This document shows, piece by piece, positions 1 through 10,361 of a stretch of DNA of 64,000 nt. Source of the stretch: Euborellia annulipes. Taxonomy: Eukaryota > Arthropoda > Insecta > Dermaptera > Anisolabididae. Numbering within the stretch: the stretch's first letter is position 1; every line of letters begins with the position of its first letter. The position numbers and the translations under genes are program-made. Below the pieces are notes generated by a model. The model saw nothing but the letters and a program-made list of their open reading frames with translations. It did not search any database and was not told where the DNA came from. The DNA lies in the NCBI GenBank assembly GCA_023213315.1, contig JAKCPI010025468.1:20272-84271 (forward strand), read 5' to 3'.

Positions 1-140
1 CGAATATTTGGAACCTGTTCAAAACCATCTTTTGGTGTAAAACGGTTTAAAGCAAAACTCCCCAAATCATACAGGCGGAACTCTTTATAAAGACTTCGCG
101 CCTGTTCAATTTTGCTTTGCAGTTGTTCAATCAGATTCAT
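1..140 (-). CDS. Partial gene, N-terminus only
   Basis: The reading frame starts at the ATG at 140 and runs off the left edge of the window, so only about 46 residues are visible. The visible part begins MNLIEQLQSKIEQARSLYK and is amphipathic without a signal peptide. It lies just downstream of the BON lipoprotein on the same strand, only 3 bases after its stop, so the two are probably co-transcribed. I do not recognise the family from this fragment. Confidence 0.6.
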   Translation of the reverse strand, partial: MNLIEQLQSKIEQARSLYKEFRLYDLGSFALNRFTPKDGFEQVPNI

Positions 141-143
141 ATA

Positions 144-851
144 TTACTGTGCAGTCGAAGCAGGAGCTGTTTGGTCAGGATCAATTGCAACAGGTGTTTG
201 AACTGTTGGCTGAGCAATGACGTTATTAATAATCGGTGTCGTCGTTGTGCTACCCGCACTCGCTGCTGGTGCAGGCGCCAAATCAATATTATCAATTAAA
301 GTGACAATTTTGGTGACATTACCGACGTTTTGTAAGACGCTATTTAAATCATTAATTTCAGCTGTATTTAAACGCCCCATCACATAAAGCACGCCGTCTT
401 CGGTATGTACCAGAACCTTACTATCAGAAACCACAGGTGCCTTCATTAAAAGAGCACGCGTATTTGCTGTTACACCTGCATCTTGCATGATGGTGTTATA
501 GCTGACTTTGTTACCCACCGTAATATAGTTATGTACAGCTTTCACATCACTCATGGCTTTAAGATTGTCTTCTGCCAATTGTTTCAAGTACGGGTCTGGC
601 ACTTGGCCAGTTAATAAAACTGTACTATGGAAGCTTTCGATATTAATACGTGACTGCTTGAAACGTTGATCAAGTTTATAAATGTTGATATTGGCTGTAC
701 GTTTAATTGAAGAGTCAATGAATACTTGGCCCAGACTACGGACACCACTATCTGTGCCCACTGGAGCTGTGCCTGTTCCACCAGAAATAAAACTTGCGCA
801 ACCTGATAAACTTGCGACACAAAGCATTGTTACAGCAATACGTTTTAACAC
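144..851 (-). CDS. BON-domain outer-membrane lipoprotein, DolP/YraP-like
   Basis: The 235-residue product begins with a lipoprotein signal peptide and lipobox LSGC, giving an acylated Cys18. Two BON-type repeats follow, at about residues 45-110 and 120-190 (with LTGQVPDP and VMGRLNT strand motifs), and then a proline/threonine-rich tail of about 40 residues. In enterobacteria DolP (YraP) maintains outer-membrane integrity at division sites and is encoded close to yraN and rsmI, the same neighbourhood as here. The role is inferred from family and synteny. The long low-complexity tail is longer than in E. coli DolP. Confidence 0.85.
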   Translation of the reverse strand: MLKRIAVTMLCVASLSGCASFISGGTGTAPVGTDSGVRSLGQVFIDSSIKRTANINIYKLDQRFKQSRINIESFHSTVLLTGQVPDPYLKQLAEDNLKAMSDVKAVHNYITVGNKVSYNTIMQDAGVTANTRALLMKAPVVSDSKVLVHTEDGVLYVMGRLNTAEINDLNSVLQNVGNVTKIVTLIDNIDLAPAPAASAGSTTTTPIINNVIAQPTVQTPVAIDPDQTAPASTAQ

Positions 852-928
852 TCCACCAGACTCCTATCAATTTCTTGGCTTGATCATAAAGCATCAGACT
901 TAAATTTGCTCAAAAGAGTAATGAACTC

Positions 929-1331
929 TTAATCCAAAGTAAATGCATTTTCGATCCATTGCAGATCATAATGGAATTTTGAAAAGTCATGCTGTACTGT
1001 TTTTGCAATTTTCTGTGGAAAATCAAAACAAATCACATCAAAACGACAATAAAAATCCTGATAAGATGGATAGCGCTGTAAAAAACGCATCGCAGTTTTG
1101 ATAATTTTCTTCTGTTTTGTCCATGTTACCATTTCACAAGCCTGCCCATAATTTCCTATAGTGCGTGCTTTTACTTCAACAAAAACTAACCTCTTGCCCT
1201 CTTTTGACTATTAAATCAACTTCGCCACGGCGTGAATGGTAATTACTAGTGACCCACACATAGTTTTGTGCTTGTAAAAGGTTTAACGCAGTTTGCTCTG
1301 CCCATTTCCCCAACTGCTGTGCTAATAACAT
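929..1331 (-). CDS. yraN: YraN family (UPF0102) nuclease-like protein, frameshifted
   Basis: The N-terminal part starts at the ATG at 1331 and contains the family pattern of a small PD-(D/E)XK-like fold: RRGEVDLIV, then FVEVKART. The C-terminal 67 residues (from the GTAACATGG region at about 1132) are in another frame. The two frames join near 1187-1192, inside the FVEVKAR strand, by a single missing base. Length would then be normal for YraN. It lies between the BON lipoprotein gene and rsmI, as in other gammaproteobacteria. The break is most simply a sequencing error, because both halves are otherwise well conserved. Confidence 0.8.
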
Positions 1332-1539
1332 TTTTATTTTCCCCAATTAAAAATAGCTCTACATATTTTTATGCGTAAGTTATTTTCTTAAATTCATCCG
1401 CCCTATCAGATCTGAATTGAACAAATGAAAATCAGATCACTTTCGAAAAGCTCAAGCTGACAGACATTGTTCACGCCCAAATCATAATTTCGGGTAAACT
1501 ACCCTATTAAAATTGTTTATCTGTACGGAGTAAAACCAA

Positions 1540-2377
1540 ATGAGTGCTCAGTTATTTGTTGTAGCCACCCCAATCGGGCACTTAGATGATATGACTTTCC
1601 GTGCAATTGATATTTTAAAATCAGTTTCTATTGTAGCTGCCGAAGATACTCGCCAATCAGCACAATTATTTAAACACTATAATATATCGACTCAACTTAC
1701 TGCATGTCATGACCACAATGAAAGCAATAAAATTGAGCAGTTAGTTCAAAAACTACTTGCCGGCGATAGCGTTGCTTTAATTAGTGATGCAGGTACCCCA
1801 CTCATTAGTGACCCAGGCTTTAAATTAGTCCGTGCTGCTCAAGAGCATGGCATTAGAGTCGTTCCTGTGCCAGGTGCATGTGCTGCGATTGCTGCTTTAA
1901 GTGCTGTAGGTTTACCGAGTGATCGTTTTAGCTTTGAAGGCTTTTTGCCATCTAGAGCTTCACAACGTATTTCTCAATTAGAAAAACTAAAAAATGAAAC
2001 CCAAACCTTAATTTTCTATGAAGCACCCCATCGTATTTTAGAGTCTGTTAAAGATATGGCTCAGGTATTTGGTGAAGACCGTCCTGTAGGGTTTGCACGT
2101 GAAATTACTAAAACCTTTGAAACCATCAAAAAAATGACGTTAAAAGATTTGGTCAGCTTCATTGAAAATGACCATAACCAAGAAAAAGGTGAAATTGTAG
2201 TGGTTGTGGGTGGTGCAGCTGCAAAAACAGATCTAGAGCAAGAAAAACTAGATGAGCTTTTAAAACGCTTACTCCAAGATTTATCTGTTAAAGCAGCATC
2301 TCAACTTGCTGCCGATTTAACAGGTATTAAGAAAAAAAATCGCTTATCAACGCGCGCTTGAATTAACTCAAGCTTAA
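1540..2377 (+). CDS. rsmI: 16S rRNA 2'-O-ribose C1402 methyltransferase, frameshift near the C-terminus
   Basis: This is a tetrapyrrole-methylase-fold SAM-dependent enzyme that methylates the ribose of C1402 in 16S rRNA. The sequence shows the N-terminal VVATPIGHLDDMT motif, AEDTRQS at about residue 35, and ALISDAGTPLISDPG at about residues 80-93 in the cofactor region. Length matches the family. An A-run at about 2331-2338 carries one extra A, so the apparent ORF ends early at 2361 after an aberrant tail. Removing one A restores a natural ending with stop TAA at 2375-2377. The gene is preceded by a good ribosome site (ACGGAG). Confidence 0.93.
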
Positions 2378-2387
2378 TTTTTTAATT

Positions 2388-2427
2388 AGGCGTGGTGGTG
2401 ATGAATAGTCTAGTCATCACCATGCCT
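2388..2427 (+). terminator. Hairpin downstream of rsmI
   Basis: An inverted repeat pairs AGGCGTGGTG with CACCATGCCT, with TGATGA/TCATCA in the upper stem, followed by a short T-rich stretch. It sits 10 bases after the rsmI stop and is a plausible intrinsic terminator. Confidence 0.55.
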
Positions 2428-2507
2428 GAATTTTGCATAATAATATTAAAGATAAAAATAACTTCAAAACTGAAATAAACTTTATGGCTTTTAAAAATAC
2501 CTAAACG

Positions 2508-3401
2508 CTATCTCAATATGTGTTTTGCTGACTGCACAATTGTCTCTGTCAGTGCATCTAACTGTTTAGACTGCCTTTTCCAATGGTGCCAATATAACGG
2601 GATGTCGAGCTCAGCTTCGGGTATAACGTCCACTAAAGTTCCATTGGTTAATAAAGATTGCACCTGAAGCTCGGGTACCATGCCATATCCCAAACCCAAT
2701 TGAATCGCTTTTACAAAGGCATCTGTAGCAGGGATAAAACTATAAGGATAGCTTTGCAAGGACAATCCATAATATTTCAGTAATACCTCTGAATGCATAA
2801 GGTCTTTATGGTTAAAAATGACAGCTGGTGCCTTTCTTAAAAGTTTCTCGGTTTACGCCATGTTTAAACCAGTCAGCAGCAAATTCGGCCGAAGCCAACA
2901 TTTTATAACGCATTTTCCCGAGCGGTTGAGCTAAACAGCCTGACATGACCTGCTCTTCTGCCGAGATACAGGCGTTGACTTGTCCAGTTTCTAATAAAGT
3001 ATGAGTATGAGATTGATCATCAATTTTTAGTTCTAAGACTATTTTTTCTTTAAAAAGCGTTTGCTGGATGCTTGGTAAAAGCCAAGTGGCTAACGAATCT
3101 GCATTTGAAGCTAGAGCAATTTTATAGAACTCCGATTCAGATGATTTACCCATCAAACCTTGTAATAAGTTTTGCTCCATTAATCTAGTATGACGTAAAT
3201 GCTGTAGTAAGCGTTTGCCCAGCTTGCGTGAGTACACATGGACGTCCACGTATAATTAAAATTTGGCCTAAATACTTTTCTAAAGCCTGCACACGTAAGG
3301 ATACTGCCGAGGGCGTAATATATAAATGCTCTACCTGCTGCATCAAAACTTCCCGCTTCTGCTACTGCAAGGAAGGCTTCACATTGTTTGCTATCTAACA
3401 T
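2508..3401 (-). CDS. argP: LysR-family regulator ArgP/LysG, multiply frameshifted
   Basis: Three consecutive frames together make one LysR-type regulator of about 297 residues. The winged-helix N-terminus starts MLDSKQCEAFLAVAEAGSFD at 3401. The effector domain carries ASNADSLATWLLP, typical of ArgP/IciA. The C-terminus contains GLGYGMVPE. Breaks lie near 3330, 3245 and 2805. ArgP/LysG proteins sense basic amino acids and activate a divergently transcribed LysE/ArgO exporter, which is exactly the neighbour at 3508. The breaks look like indel errors because the remaining residues are strongly family-like. Confidence 0.85.
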
Positions 3402-3507
3402 ATCAAACCTAAATATTTTCTTAGCCAAACCCAAATATTCTTAATTTTACTTATTTCTTAATAAAAAGTCAGATAATTCCCACATCTGATTTTTTCACCT
3501 TATTGTT

Positions 3508-4111
3508 ATGTTCTCTCTTAGTATATTTTTTAAAGGTTTCGGTATTGGTAGCGGACTTATTGTAGCAATTGGAGCTCAAAAATGCTTTTGTTTTAAAACA
3601 AGGCCTTAAACAGCAATATGTATTTTGGTTATGTTTAATCTGTGCGCTCTCCGACTCGATTCTAATCGCTTTTGGTGTATTAGGTTTTGCCGAAATTATG
3701 ACCGCATCACCGATCTTAATTACGGTCGCTAAATATTTAGGGGCAACGTTCTTATTGGTTTACGGCGCGAAAGCATTCTACGCGGCCTTTAAGTCCACCC
3801 AAAGCATGGAGCTTGGTAGCGGTCAAAAACAGACTTTAACCCAAGCACTAGTGACCTGTCTTGCCTTTACTTGGCTTAACCCACATGTCTATTTAGATAC
3901 CATTGTTCTGATCGGTTCAGTTGCAACCCAGCTAGAAGACAAAATTAGTTTTGCTTTGGGCAGTATTGTAGCCTCGTGGATTTTCTTTTTCAGTTTGGGC
4001 TATGGTGCAAGATTATTAAAACCGTTATTTACCAATCCAAAAGCTTGGAAGGTTTTAGACTTTATTATTGGTTGCGTTATGTGGAGTATCGCAATATCAC
4101 TACTCATCTAG
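3508..4111 (+). CDS. LysE/ArgO-family basic amino-acid exporter, frameshifted
   Basis: An inner-membrane exporter of the LysE/RhtB superfamily with about five or six hydrophobic segments. The correct start is the ATG at 3508 (MFSLSIFFKGFGIGSGLIVA). The family motif GAQNAFVLKQG is interrupted by one extra A at about 3579-3582, so the downstream frame looks like a separate ORF from 3569. The WLNPHVYLDT motif, characteristic of LysE, is intact at about residues 110-119 of the downstream frame. Divergent orientation to the ArgP-type regulator indicates lysine/arginine-responsive export. Confidence 0.9.
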
Positions 4112-4126
4112 TTCATTTAAAACAGC

Positions 4127-4155
4127 AAAAAGTACCATGTTTGAATGGTACTTTT
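4127..4155. terminator. Bidirectional terminator between convergent genes
   Basis: Stem AAAAGTACCAT / ATGGTACTTTT with a 7-base loop and A/T tracts on both sides. It lies between the convergent lysE-like and CDF transporter genes. Confidence 0.75.
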
Positions 4156-4167
4156 ATGCACTCAAAA

Positions 4168-4810
4168 CTATGCTTCTGAGCCCAACACCAGTTTTGACTG
4201 TTTTCTTTCTTGCTGTGACTGTTTTATAACAGCATAGCCAGAAGATACGCCCAAGTACGCAATGACAAAGGCAACAAATAAATCAGGAAATACACTACCT
4301 GTTCCAAATACTCCAACCGCCGCTAGAATTACCGCAACATTGGCAATAGAGTCGTTTCTGCTGCACAACCAGACAGAACGCATATTGGCATCTCCATCAC
4401 GGAATGCGTAAAGCATAAGCGCGACAGAAACGTTAGCAACTAAAGCCATCACGCCAATTGCGCCCATCACCATAGCTTCGGGTGGAACACCATGAAAATA
4501 TGACCAGACCACTTTTCCAATGACAAAAACACCAAAAGCTGCCATCGTTATTCCTTTCACTAATGCCGCCGTTGCGCGCCAATATAAGCTCATCGAAAGA
4601 ACGACTAACGATAACGCATAGTTTGCTGCATCTCCGGCAAAATCTAATGCATCTGCCCACAGTGAAACTGATTGGGCTTTGTAACCTCCAAAAATTTCTA
4701 CCACAAACATCAATGCATTAATGACAAGTGCAATCCATAACGCTTTTTCTAAATCGTGGACTCACTTTCTTTGAAGGAGAACATGTCGAAGCACAACCAC
4801 ATCCAGCCAT
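4168..4810 (-). CDS. Cation diffusion facilitator family metal transporter, frameshifted
   Basis: The product is a membrane transporter of about 210 residues with the CDF hallmark SVSLWADALDFAGDAANYA (metal-site Asp residues in the second helix) and several further hydrophobic segments. The start is the ATG at 4810, giving a Cys-rich N-terminus MAGCGCASTCSP. An extra C near 4757 shifts the frame before the first helix. Divergent pairing with a CadR-type regulator and a MerR operator suggests Cd/Zn/Pb-responsive efflux. It is shorter than typical CDF proteins at the C-terminus and lacks the large cytoplasmic domain. Confidence 0.82.
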
Positions 4811-4839
4811 TTTATTTCCTCAAGAACTCTTTTATAGTG

Positions 4840-4870
4840 ATTAGAAACCCTTGAGTAGCTCCAGAGTCAA
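4840..4870 (-). promoter_or_regulatory. MerR-type operator promoter of the CDF transporter
   Basis: On the minus strand TTGACT (4870-4865) is separated by exactly 19 bases from TCTAAT (4845-4840). The spacer contains the imperfect dyad ACCCTTGAGTAGCTCCAGAGT. The over-long 19-bp spacer with a central dyad is the signature of MerR-family activated promoters. It lies between the CDF gene and cadR and points into the transporter gene. Confidence 0.85.
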
Positions 4871-4875
4871 GCCTT

Positions 4876-5277
4876 ATGAATCTTTCTATTGGTCAATTAT
4901 CAAAAAAAGCGGATGTTCCAATTGATACGATCCGTTATTACGAAAAAGTAGGTGTACTTGATCGTATCCAACGTTCAGAAAATAATTATCGTGTTTATAC
5001 TGAGCAAACACTGGGTGACCTATTGTTTATTAAGCATTGCCGCGAACTCGATATTTCACTCAGTGATATTAAAACGTTAAAAGAAATGAAAACTCAGCCT
5101 AAACAGGCATGTACAAAAATTGATAACTTGGTAGATAAATACTTAAATGAAGTATCAGAAAAAATTGAACGATTATTGCTTTTAAAGGAATCTTTAATTG
5201 ATTTAAAACAGCACTGCTCTACCAATCGAACAGTAGATGAATGTGGGATTTTAAAAGAACTGCAAAGCTCTCTTTAA
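4876..5277 (+). CDS. cadR: CadR/PbrR-type MerR-family metal-responsive regulator
   Basis: A 133-residue MerR regulator. The HTH begins SIGQLSKKADVPIDTIRYYE, followed by a wing (NNYRVYTE) and a coiled-coil dimerisation helix. Cys79, Cys114 and Cys123 correspond in spacing to the three metal-binding cysteines known in Cd(II)/Pb(II) sensors. The histidine-rich tail found in Pseudomonas CadR is absent. It is divergent from the CDF transporter across a 19-bp-spaced operator, so it probably activates that gene on metal binding and represses itself. Confidence 0.9.
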   Translation: MNLSIGQLSKKADVPIDTIRYYEKVGVLDRIQRSENNYRVYTEQTLGDLLFIKHCRELDISLSDIKTLKEMKTQPKQACTKIDNLVDKYLNEVSEKIERLLLLKESLIDLKQHCSTNRTVDECGILKELQSSL

Positions 5278-5304
5278 ACCTATTTTGGTAAATTCATACA
5301 AATA

Positions 5305-5332
5305 AAAAAGCACCACTCATGTGATGCTTTTT
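5305..5332. terminator. Bidirectional terminator between cadR and sutA
   Basis: AAAAAGCA and TGCTTTTT arms with an inner CAC/GTG stem. It sits between the convergent cadR and sutA genes. Confidence 0.75.
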
Positions 5333-5336
5333 AAGA

Positions 5337-5589
5337 TTAATGGTCGCTATGTTCATCTGGGGGAACTTCGGTAATTCTCCCACCCCGAGCTAAAAATGCG
5401 GCGATTTCATCTTCCAGCGCTTGGCGCTGTTTCTGTTTAGCAGTGACAGTCAGCGTTTCTGCCTCAGCAAGATCAGTATCACTCATACTGCCTGCTTCTT
5501 CATCAGCCGCACTCGCTTTCAGCTGCTTTCGCTTCATCTTCATCTACAGCAGAATCTTCTGCATCTTCATAATCATTGATATCTGACAT
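5337..5589 (-). CDS. sutA: SutA-like RNA-polymerase-binding regulator, frameshifted
   Basis: The small acidic protein starts at the ATG at 5589 with MSDINDYEDAEDSAVDEDEA. The conserved C-terminal block AKQKQRQALEDEIAAFLARG then GGRITEVPP closely matches the pattern of Pseudomonas SutA (AKQKxRxAL...FLxRGG...E). SutA binds RNA polymerase and modulates transcription in slow growth. A one-base indel near 5517 separates the acidic N-terminus from the rest. The family call is from pattern memory, without alignment. Confidence 0.75.
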
Positions 5590-5795
5590 TTCACACTCCC
5601 CAGAATGATTTTATTGCATCATTGCTATGGTCCCAAGACCTCAGAAATTTAGCAACCTCTTTGCATTTAGCAAAGAGCCAATTTGGTCAATTACGTATCT
5701 TTTATAACCAAATTGGTAATGATATATAAATGATTGTTCAAAAAATATCTACTGGCATTTAATTCGCTCAGTAGAGTATAGGCCCAGTAAATATT

Positions 5796-7031
5796 TTAAT
5801 GCCTATAGCGGGTACTTTGTAAAGCCCCTAAACCATTTGCTTGTTGCATAAATCGCTCTTTTAAAGCAGGAGTCTGCTCAACCTGCTTAAGCCCCATATT
5901 GCGAGCCCAAACTATTGGAAATAATTCACTACTTTCAAGCCAACCAATTGCCGACATGCTATGCATCATTGCATCATTCTGACCTTTACGGCGATGCTCA
6001 TAACGCATTAAAGTTTGTTCATGAGCCCATGCACCACGGTTTAAATCGTGAAGCAGTGCATCACACAGCACTGCTGCATCCAGACAGCCGATATTTACCC
6101 CTTGTCCAGCAAGTGGGTGAATCACATGTGCAGCATCACCAATCAAAGCTAAGCCTGCTTTTACATATTGTTTTGCAGCACGAGCTTTCAGCGGAAATTG
6201 TGCTCTAGAACGAACTTCTAACACCTCACCCAACATGTGTTGACTTTCTTGAGTTAAAAGCTGCATAAAATCGGTATCGGTTAAAGCTGAATATTCATCG
6301 GCATAATCATCTGGTAGTGTCCAGACAATTGATTGCCAGTATCCATTTTCAGTTTCTTCAAGACTTGCCATAGGTAAGTATGCCAAAGGTCCGGTAGGTA
6401 AGAAAATTTGACGGGCAACATAATGATGAGGTTTTGCAGTTCTAATGGCACAGCTAATGGCTGCTTGTTTGTAATCTAGTACGTCAAGATCAATAAAAGC
6501 CTGTTCACGTACAAATGAATTAGCGCCATCTGCACCAATCAGCAGTTTAGTTTTAAGCGTAGTACCATCTGCCAATTGAATATGCCAACATCCAACACCC
6601 TGCTCAATACGAGTAACACGAACTTGGGTACGGTAATCTGTTAAGCTGTTGCAACATTTTTTGTTGAATAGCGACATTCAGTACACTTGGCTCTACCATA
6701 TAACCCAAGGCTTGTTCCGGCATCGGTCTTTGTTGCGACTCTTGACCAAAATTAATTTCACCATAACCATTGAGGTTCCAGACCTGCATGCCCGTATAAG
6801 GCATTTGGCGCGCAAGCTCATCCCAAACATTTACCGTTTTCAAGCAAATGAATAGTCGCTTGGCTGAGCGCCAAAACACGTGGATTCATCACGCTTAATG
6901 TTTTCTCAACATCAAGTACAGGGAGCCGCATCAAGCACTGTGGGCTGTACGCCACCTTGCGCAAGTAATAAAGCAGTTAAACCACCAACCAATCCACCAC
7001 CAACAATGACGACATCCAACACTTCACTCAT
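5796..7031 (-). CDS. ubiI: UbiH/UbiF/VisC-family FAD monooxygenase, frameshifted
   Basis: Fragments in three frames form one flavoprotein hydroxylase of ubiquinone biosynthesis. The N-terminal Rossmann motif VVIVGGGLVGG starts at the ATG at 7031. The second FAD motif LALIGDAAHVIHPLAGQGVN is in the C-terminal frame. Breaks lie near 6650, 6850 and 6925. ATGA overlap with ubiH implies translational coupling. By synteny with E. coli pepP-ubiH-visC this is the UbiI position, but sequence alone cannot distinguish UbiI from UbiF. Confidence 0.85.
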
Positions 7032-8244
7032 GCTTTTAACCCCATTGCATAGTTAGCCACCAATGGTTTTACACCTGGAATGACATCAAATGCAATTAAT
7101 CCTGTATTACTGAATTAATTTTAATAATGGATTTTGGTTACTAAAACCACGGACTACAGTGTCACAGAACTTAATCACCCGCTGCTGATCTGATAAACGA
7201 GCTTGTTCATAGGCAAGTAAGTTATCAGGGGCACCTAGATCATCAGAACTGGTTAACTGATTCAACTAAATAACGCACTAAAACATCCGCATCACGTAGG
7301 CATAAATTAAAACCTTGTCCTGCAACCGGATGAATTGTATGTGCTGCATTCCCCATTAAAATAACGCGGCCAACAGCTTGTTTATGGGGCAAGCACTTGT
7401 GAAAGTGGATAACTAAAACGCTTACCCGTTTTTTCAAATTTACCCGCTCGGTCACCGTAGGTTTGTTGCAAAGCACTTAAAAAGTGTTGATCATTTTCCT
7501 CACCTAGCCATTCATTTTCGGTGCCTTTTTTCACAGGCCATACGACCGAGCGGCGGTACTCACCAGGCAAAGGCAATAAGGCTAAAGGGCCTAAAGCACT
7601 AAACCGTTCAAAACCTACCTGCTCATGCGGTTTTGATGTCTGTAACCGTAGTCGACAATTGCAACCTGATCATAATCATGGACATCCACACCAACGCCAA
7701 TTGCCTGACGACAAAAAGAATCGCGTCCATCAGCCGCAATTAATAATTTTGACTCAAGTTTTAAGGTTTCTTCACCACGTTGAGCTTCAATATGCACTTG
7801 TTCAGCATCTTGAGTTAAAGCCGTAACTTGTACACCATCAATTAGCTCAATCAAAGGTTGTTGACGCACTTGAGTTAACAGAACACGACCAAGCCAAGCA
7901 TTTTCAATCACTTGCCCAAAGCTTTCGACTTTTTCTTGTTCTGCGATTAAACGTGCTTTACCAAAACTGCCTTGCTCAGTAATGTGGACTTCGTAAAATT
8001 GGAGTAGCATGTTGCTGTAATGCATCCCACAACCCTAGCTTTTGATAAATCTGTACGCTACGACGTGATAAAGCCGGTATTACGTGCATCAAAACTCGAA
8101 TGGTAAGGAGCAACATTTTGATTATCATAGTTTGGGTATTTCACAGCTTCTAATAGCTTTACCGCAATATTGGCCTTCGCCAGCATGAGCGAAAGGCTCA
8201 AACCAACCATCCCCCCCACCTACAATAATCACTTGTTGTTGCAT
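7028..8244 (-). CDS. ubiH: 2-octaprenyl-6-methoxyphenol hydroxylase UbiH, frameshifted
   Basis: A FAD-dependent ubiquinone-pathway hydroxylase. The start at 8244 gives [32 protein letters not shown] and the late FAD motif [20 protein letters not shown] are present in other frames. The gene is split into at least five frames (breaks near 8160, 8020, 7630, 7480, 7390 and 7240). Note GNAAH instead of the more usual GDAAH. It ends in the ATGA that starts the next gene. The operon order ygfB-pepP-ubiH-ubiI is conserved in gammaproteobacteria. Confidence 0.87.
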
Positions 8245-8275
8245 CGAGTTTTGCTCCTTGGGCGAATACGTTTAA

Positions 8276-9599
8276 TTATGCTTTAGCTTGCGCCATTAAA
8301 TGTTCAATATCTGCAATATCTTTAACTACATTCGCAGTTAAAACTCGTGGACCTTTCGATGTTGCGACCACATCATCTTCAATACGAATACCAATACCAC
8401 GCCATTTTTCATCTACAGTTTCATCATCTGGCGCAATGTATAAACCAGGTTCCACTGTAATAACCATACCCTCTTCGTATTGACGCCAGTCTTCACCTTT
8501 TTTGTAAGATCCGACATCATGTACATCCATACCTAGCCAATGTCCTGTGCCATGCATATAAAACTGACGGTATGCTTCGGTTTCGATGAGTTCGTTAACT
8601 TCGCCTTTGAGCAAACCTAAATTAACTAAGCCTTCAGTTAAAATTTTGACTGCAACTTCATGAGGGTTCACGGTAAGAATTACCAATACGAACTGCGTCA
8701 ATGGCCGCATATTGGGAAGCCAATACAACTTCATATAATGCTTTTTGCTCAGCACTAAATTCTACCATTTACTGGAAAAGTACGAGTAATATCCGAAGCA
8801 TAAAAATTCATATTCACATGCAGCATCAATTAAGACTAAATCACCATCTTTGAGTGGCTGGTTATTTTCAACATAATGCAAAACACAAGCATTCGCACCA
8901 CCGCCTACAATACTGTTATAAGACGGGACACAGCCATTTTTCCCAAAAATATAATTGAGTTCAGCTTCAAGAGCATATTCCATCATTTCTGGATGTACCG
9001 TTTGCATCGCACGCGTATGAGCTTCAGCACTAATATTTGCAGCAATTTGCATTAGCTCAAGTTCTTGTGGTGACTTAACTAAACGCATTTCATCAACAAT
9101 ACGGTCGAGCTGCACCAATTGAGCTGGAGCGCTCTCATGTCGGTGCTCGGCATCTGCTTTTTTAATCCACTGGCTCACCCGTGCATCAAACGTAGCATTG
9201 TGCCCAATTCGATAATAAAGACGCTCTTTATTTAATAATTTTTCAATAATCTCTTCATCAAGCAAATCAATTACGTATGCTTCATCAGCATCATAGTCTT
9301 CAACTGCACCATCAACTCCAGCACGAAAACCATTCCAGATTTCCATCTCGCGATTACGTTCACGGCAAAAAAGACTATAGCTATAATCATCGTCCTCGAA
9401 AGTTTCAATGACAGCAACTGCCTCAGGCTCAGCAAAGCCCGTCAAATAGAAAAAACTACTATCGGCGCGGAATTTATAATCCGCATCACGATTACGGTAC
9501 ATTTCCTCACGCGCTTGCAATAATTGCAATACTGTTTGGACCCATTTTTTCTGCCAGACGGTCTCTACGATGTCGAAAATCAGCTTGAGGCAATTTCAT
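8276..9599 (-). CDS. pepP: Xaa-Pro aminopeptidase PepP, frameshifted
   Basis: A pita-bread-fold dimetal aminopeptidase that removes N-terminal residues preceding proline. The start at 9599 reads MKLPQADFRHRRDRLAEKMG. Metal ligands are recognisable: LVLIDAACEYEF (first Asp), the HGTGHWLGMDVHD histidine motif, EPGLYI, and GIGIRIEDD. Frames break near 9535, 8810-8770 and 8690. The length of about 440 residues is normal. It is part of the ygfB-pepP-ubiH-ubiI operon. Confidence 0.92.
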
Positions 9600-9654
9600 A
9601 ATGATCTACTTGATTTAGGAATTTTAAAGTTAAAAAATAAAATACAACCAATAA

Positions 9655-9684
9655 CACATCGCCTCAATTAACTTGGGCGATGTG
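9655..9684 (-). terminator. Intrinsic terminator after the ygfB gene
   Basis: Perfect 9-bp stem CACATCGCC/GGCGATGTG with an 11-base loop. On the minus strand it is followed by a T-rich tract at about 9640. It lies between ygfB and pepP, so pepP may rely on readthrough or its own promoter. Confidence 0.65.
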
Positions 9685-10309
9685 GAGTAAACATTTCTAC
9701 AATAGTTTGTTCTGTGTCTACAGCAGCAGATTTAATTTTTGCATGAAAGTTTTTCAATAAAGAACTTTCAGATACAGTGATTTTTTCTACCAATAGACAA
9801 GCTTTACAGGTATTAAGCGTACAAATTCATACAATTCTTCGTAACTGCTTTCACCTTCCTCATCATTATCAGAGTCTTCAAATTCGACTGCTGCAATATC
9901 TTGAAGGTTCTCAATCAACTCACGTTCATCATCACGAATATGGCCCGATGCCAACTCCAAAACCTAATACAACACCCGCACACCAATCTGATAAAGCCGG
10001 CACACGCTCTTGAAGTGGGTGCTCATCATCAGGAAGCATCGGTAAGTAATCTAATTCATCATCAGATATAGCGTGAACGACATCTTCTGCTTCATCAGTT
10101 AAAAGTACTAAAGCATCTTCACTTAACGCTGGCACATTAAGGGTTGTTAAAATTTGTGACCATTCTTCACGCGTTGGCGCTTCTGTCACACAAACAATAC
10201 CTGTTAACAAACCATGTAACTCACTAGGGCTTGAAATTTCTTCAATTCCTTCAAAATGAGCGTTCCAATCTGTCCAGCCTGAAATATCGTCTTGCATTCG
10301 TTTATCCAA
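9668..10309 (-). CDS. ygfB: YgfB/UPF0149 family protein, frameshifted
   Basis: The N-terminal 120 residues show the family pattern SELHGLLTGIVC and LSDWCAGVVLGFGVGIG. The frame then shifts near 9945 into HIRDDERELIENLQDIAAVE and an acidic block ending YEELYEFVR. One frame stops at 9787, but another stays open to a TAA at 9668-9670 just before the terminator, so a second frameshift near 9800 is likely and the real end is uncertain. Function of the family is poorly defined; in Pseudomonas YgfB has been linked to regulation of AmpC. It is first in the operon. Confidence 0.8.
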
Positions 10310-10361
10310 TCTCTATACTTTGTATATATTACCTTTGATTGCAATTCTGTGCGACCTCGTT

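Noticed and set aside
117..299. ORF on the plus strand, 60 residues
   Set aside because: It is an antisense shadow of the BON lipoprotein gene and is arginine/cysteine-rich without a ribosome site.
5796..9599. Real pseudogenisation of the ubiquinone/PepP operon
   Set aside because: Each gene has several single-base indels but otherwise conserved motifs, and the same density occurs in phage genes; sequencing error explains both.
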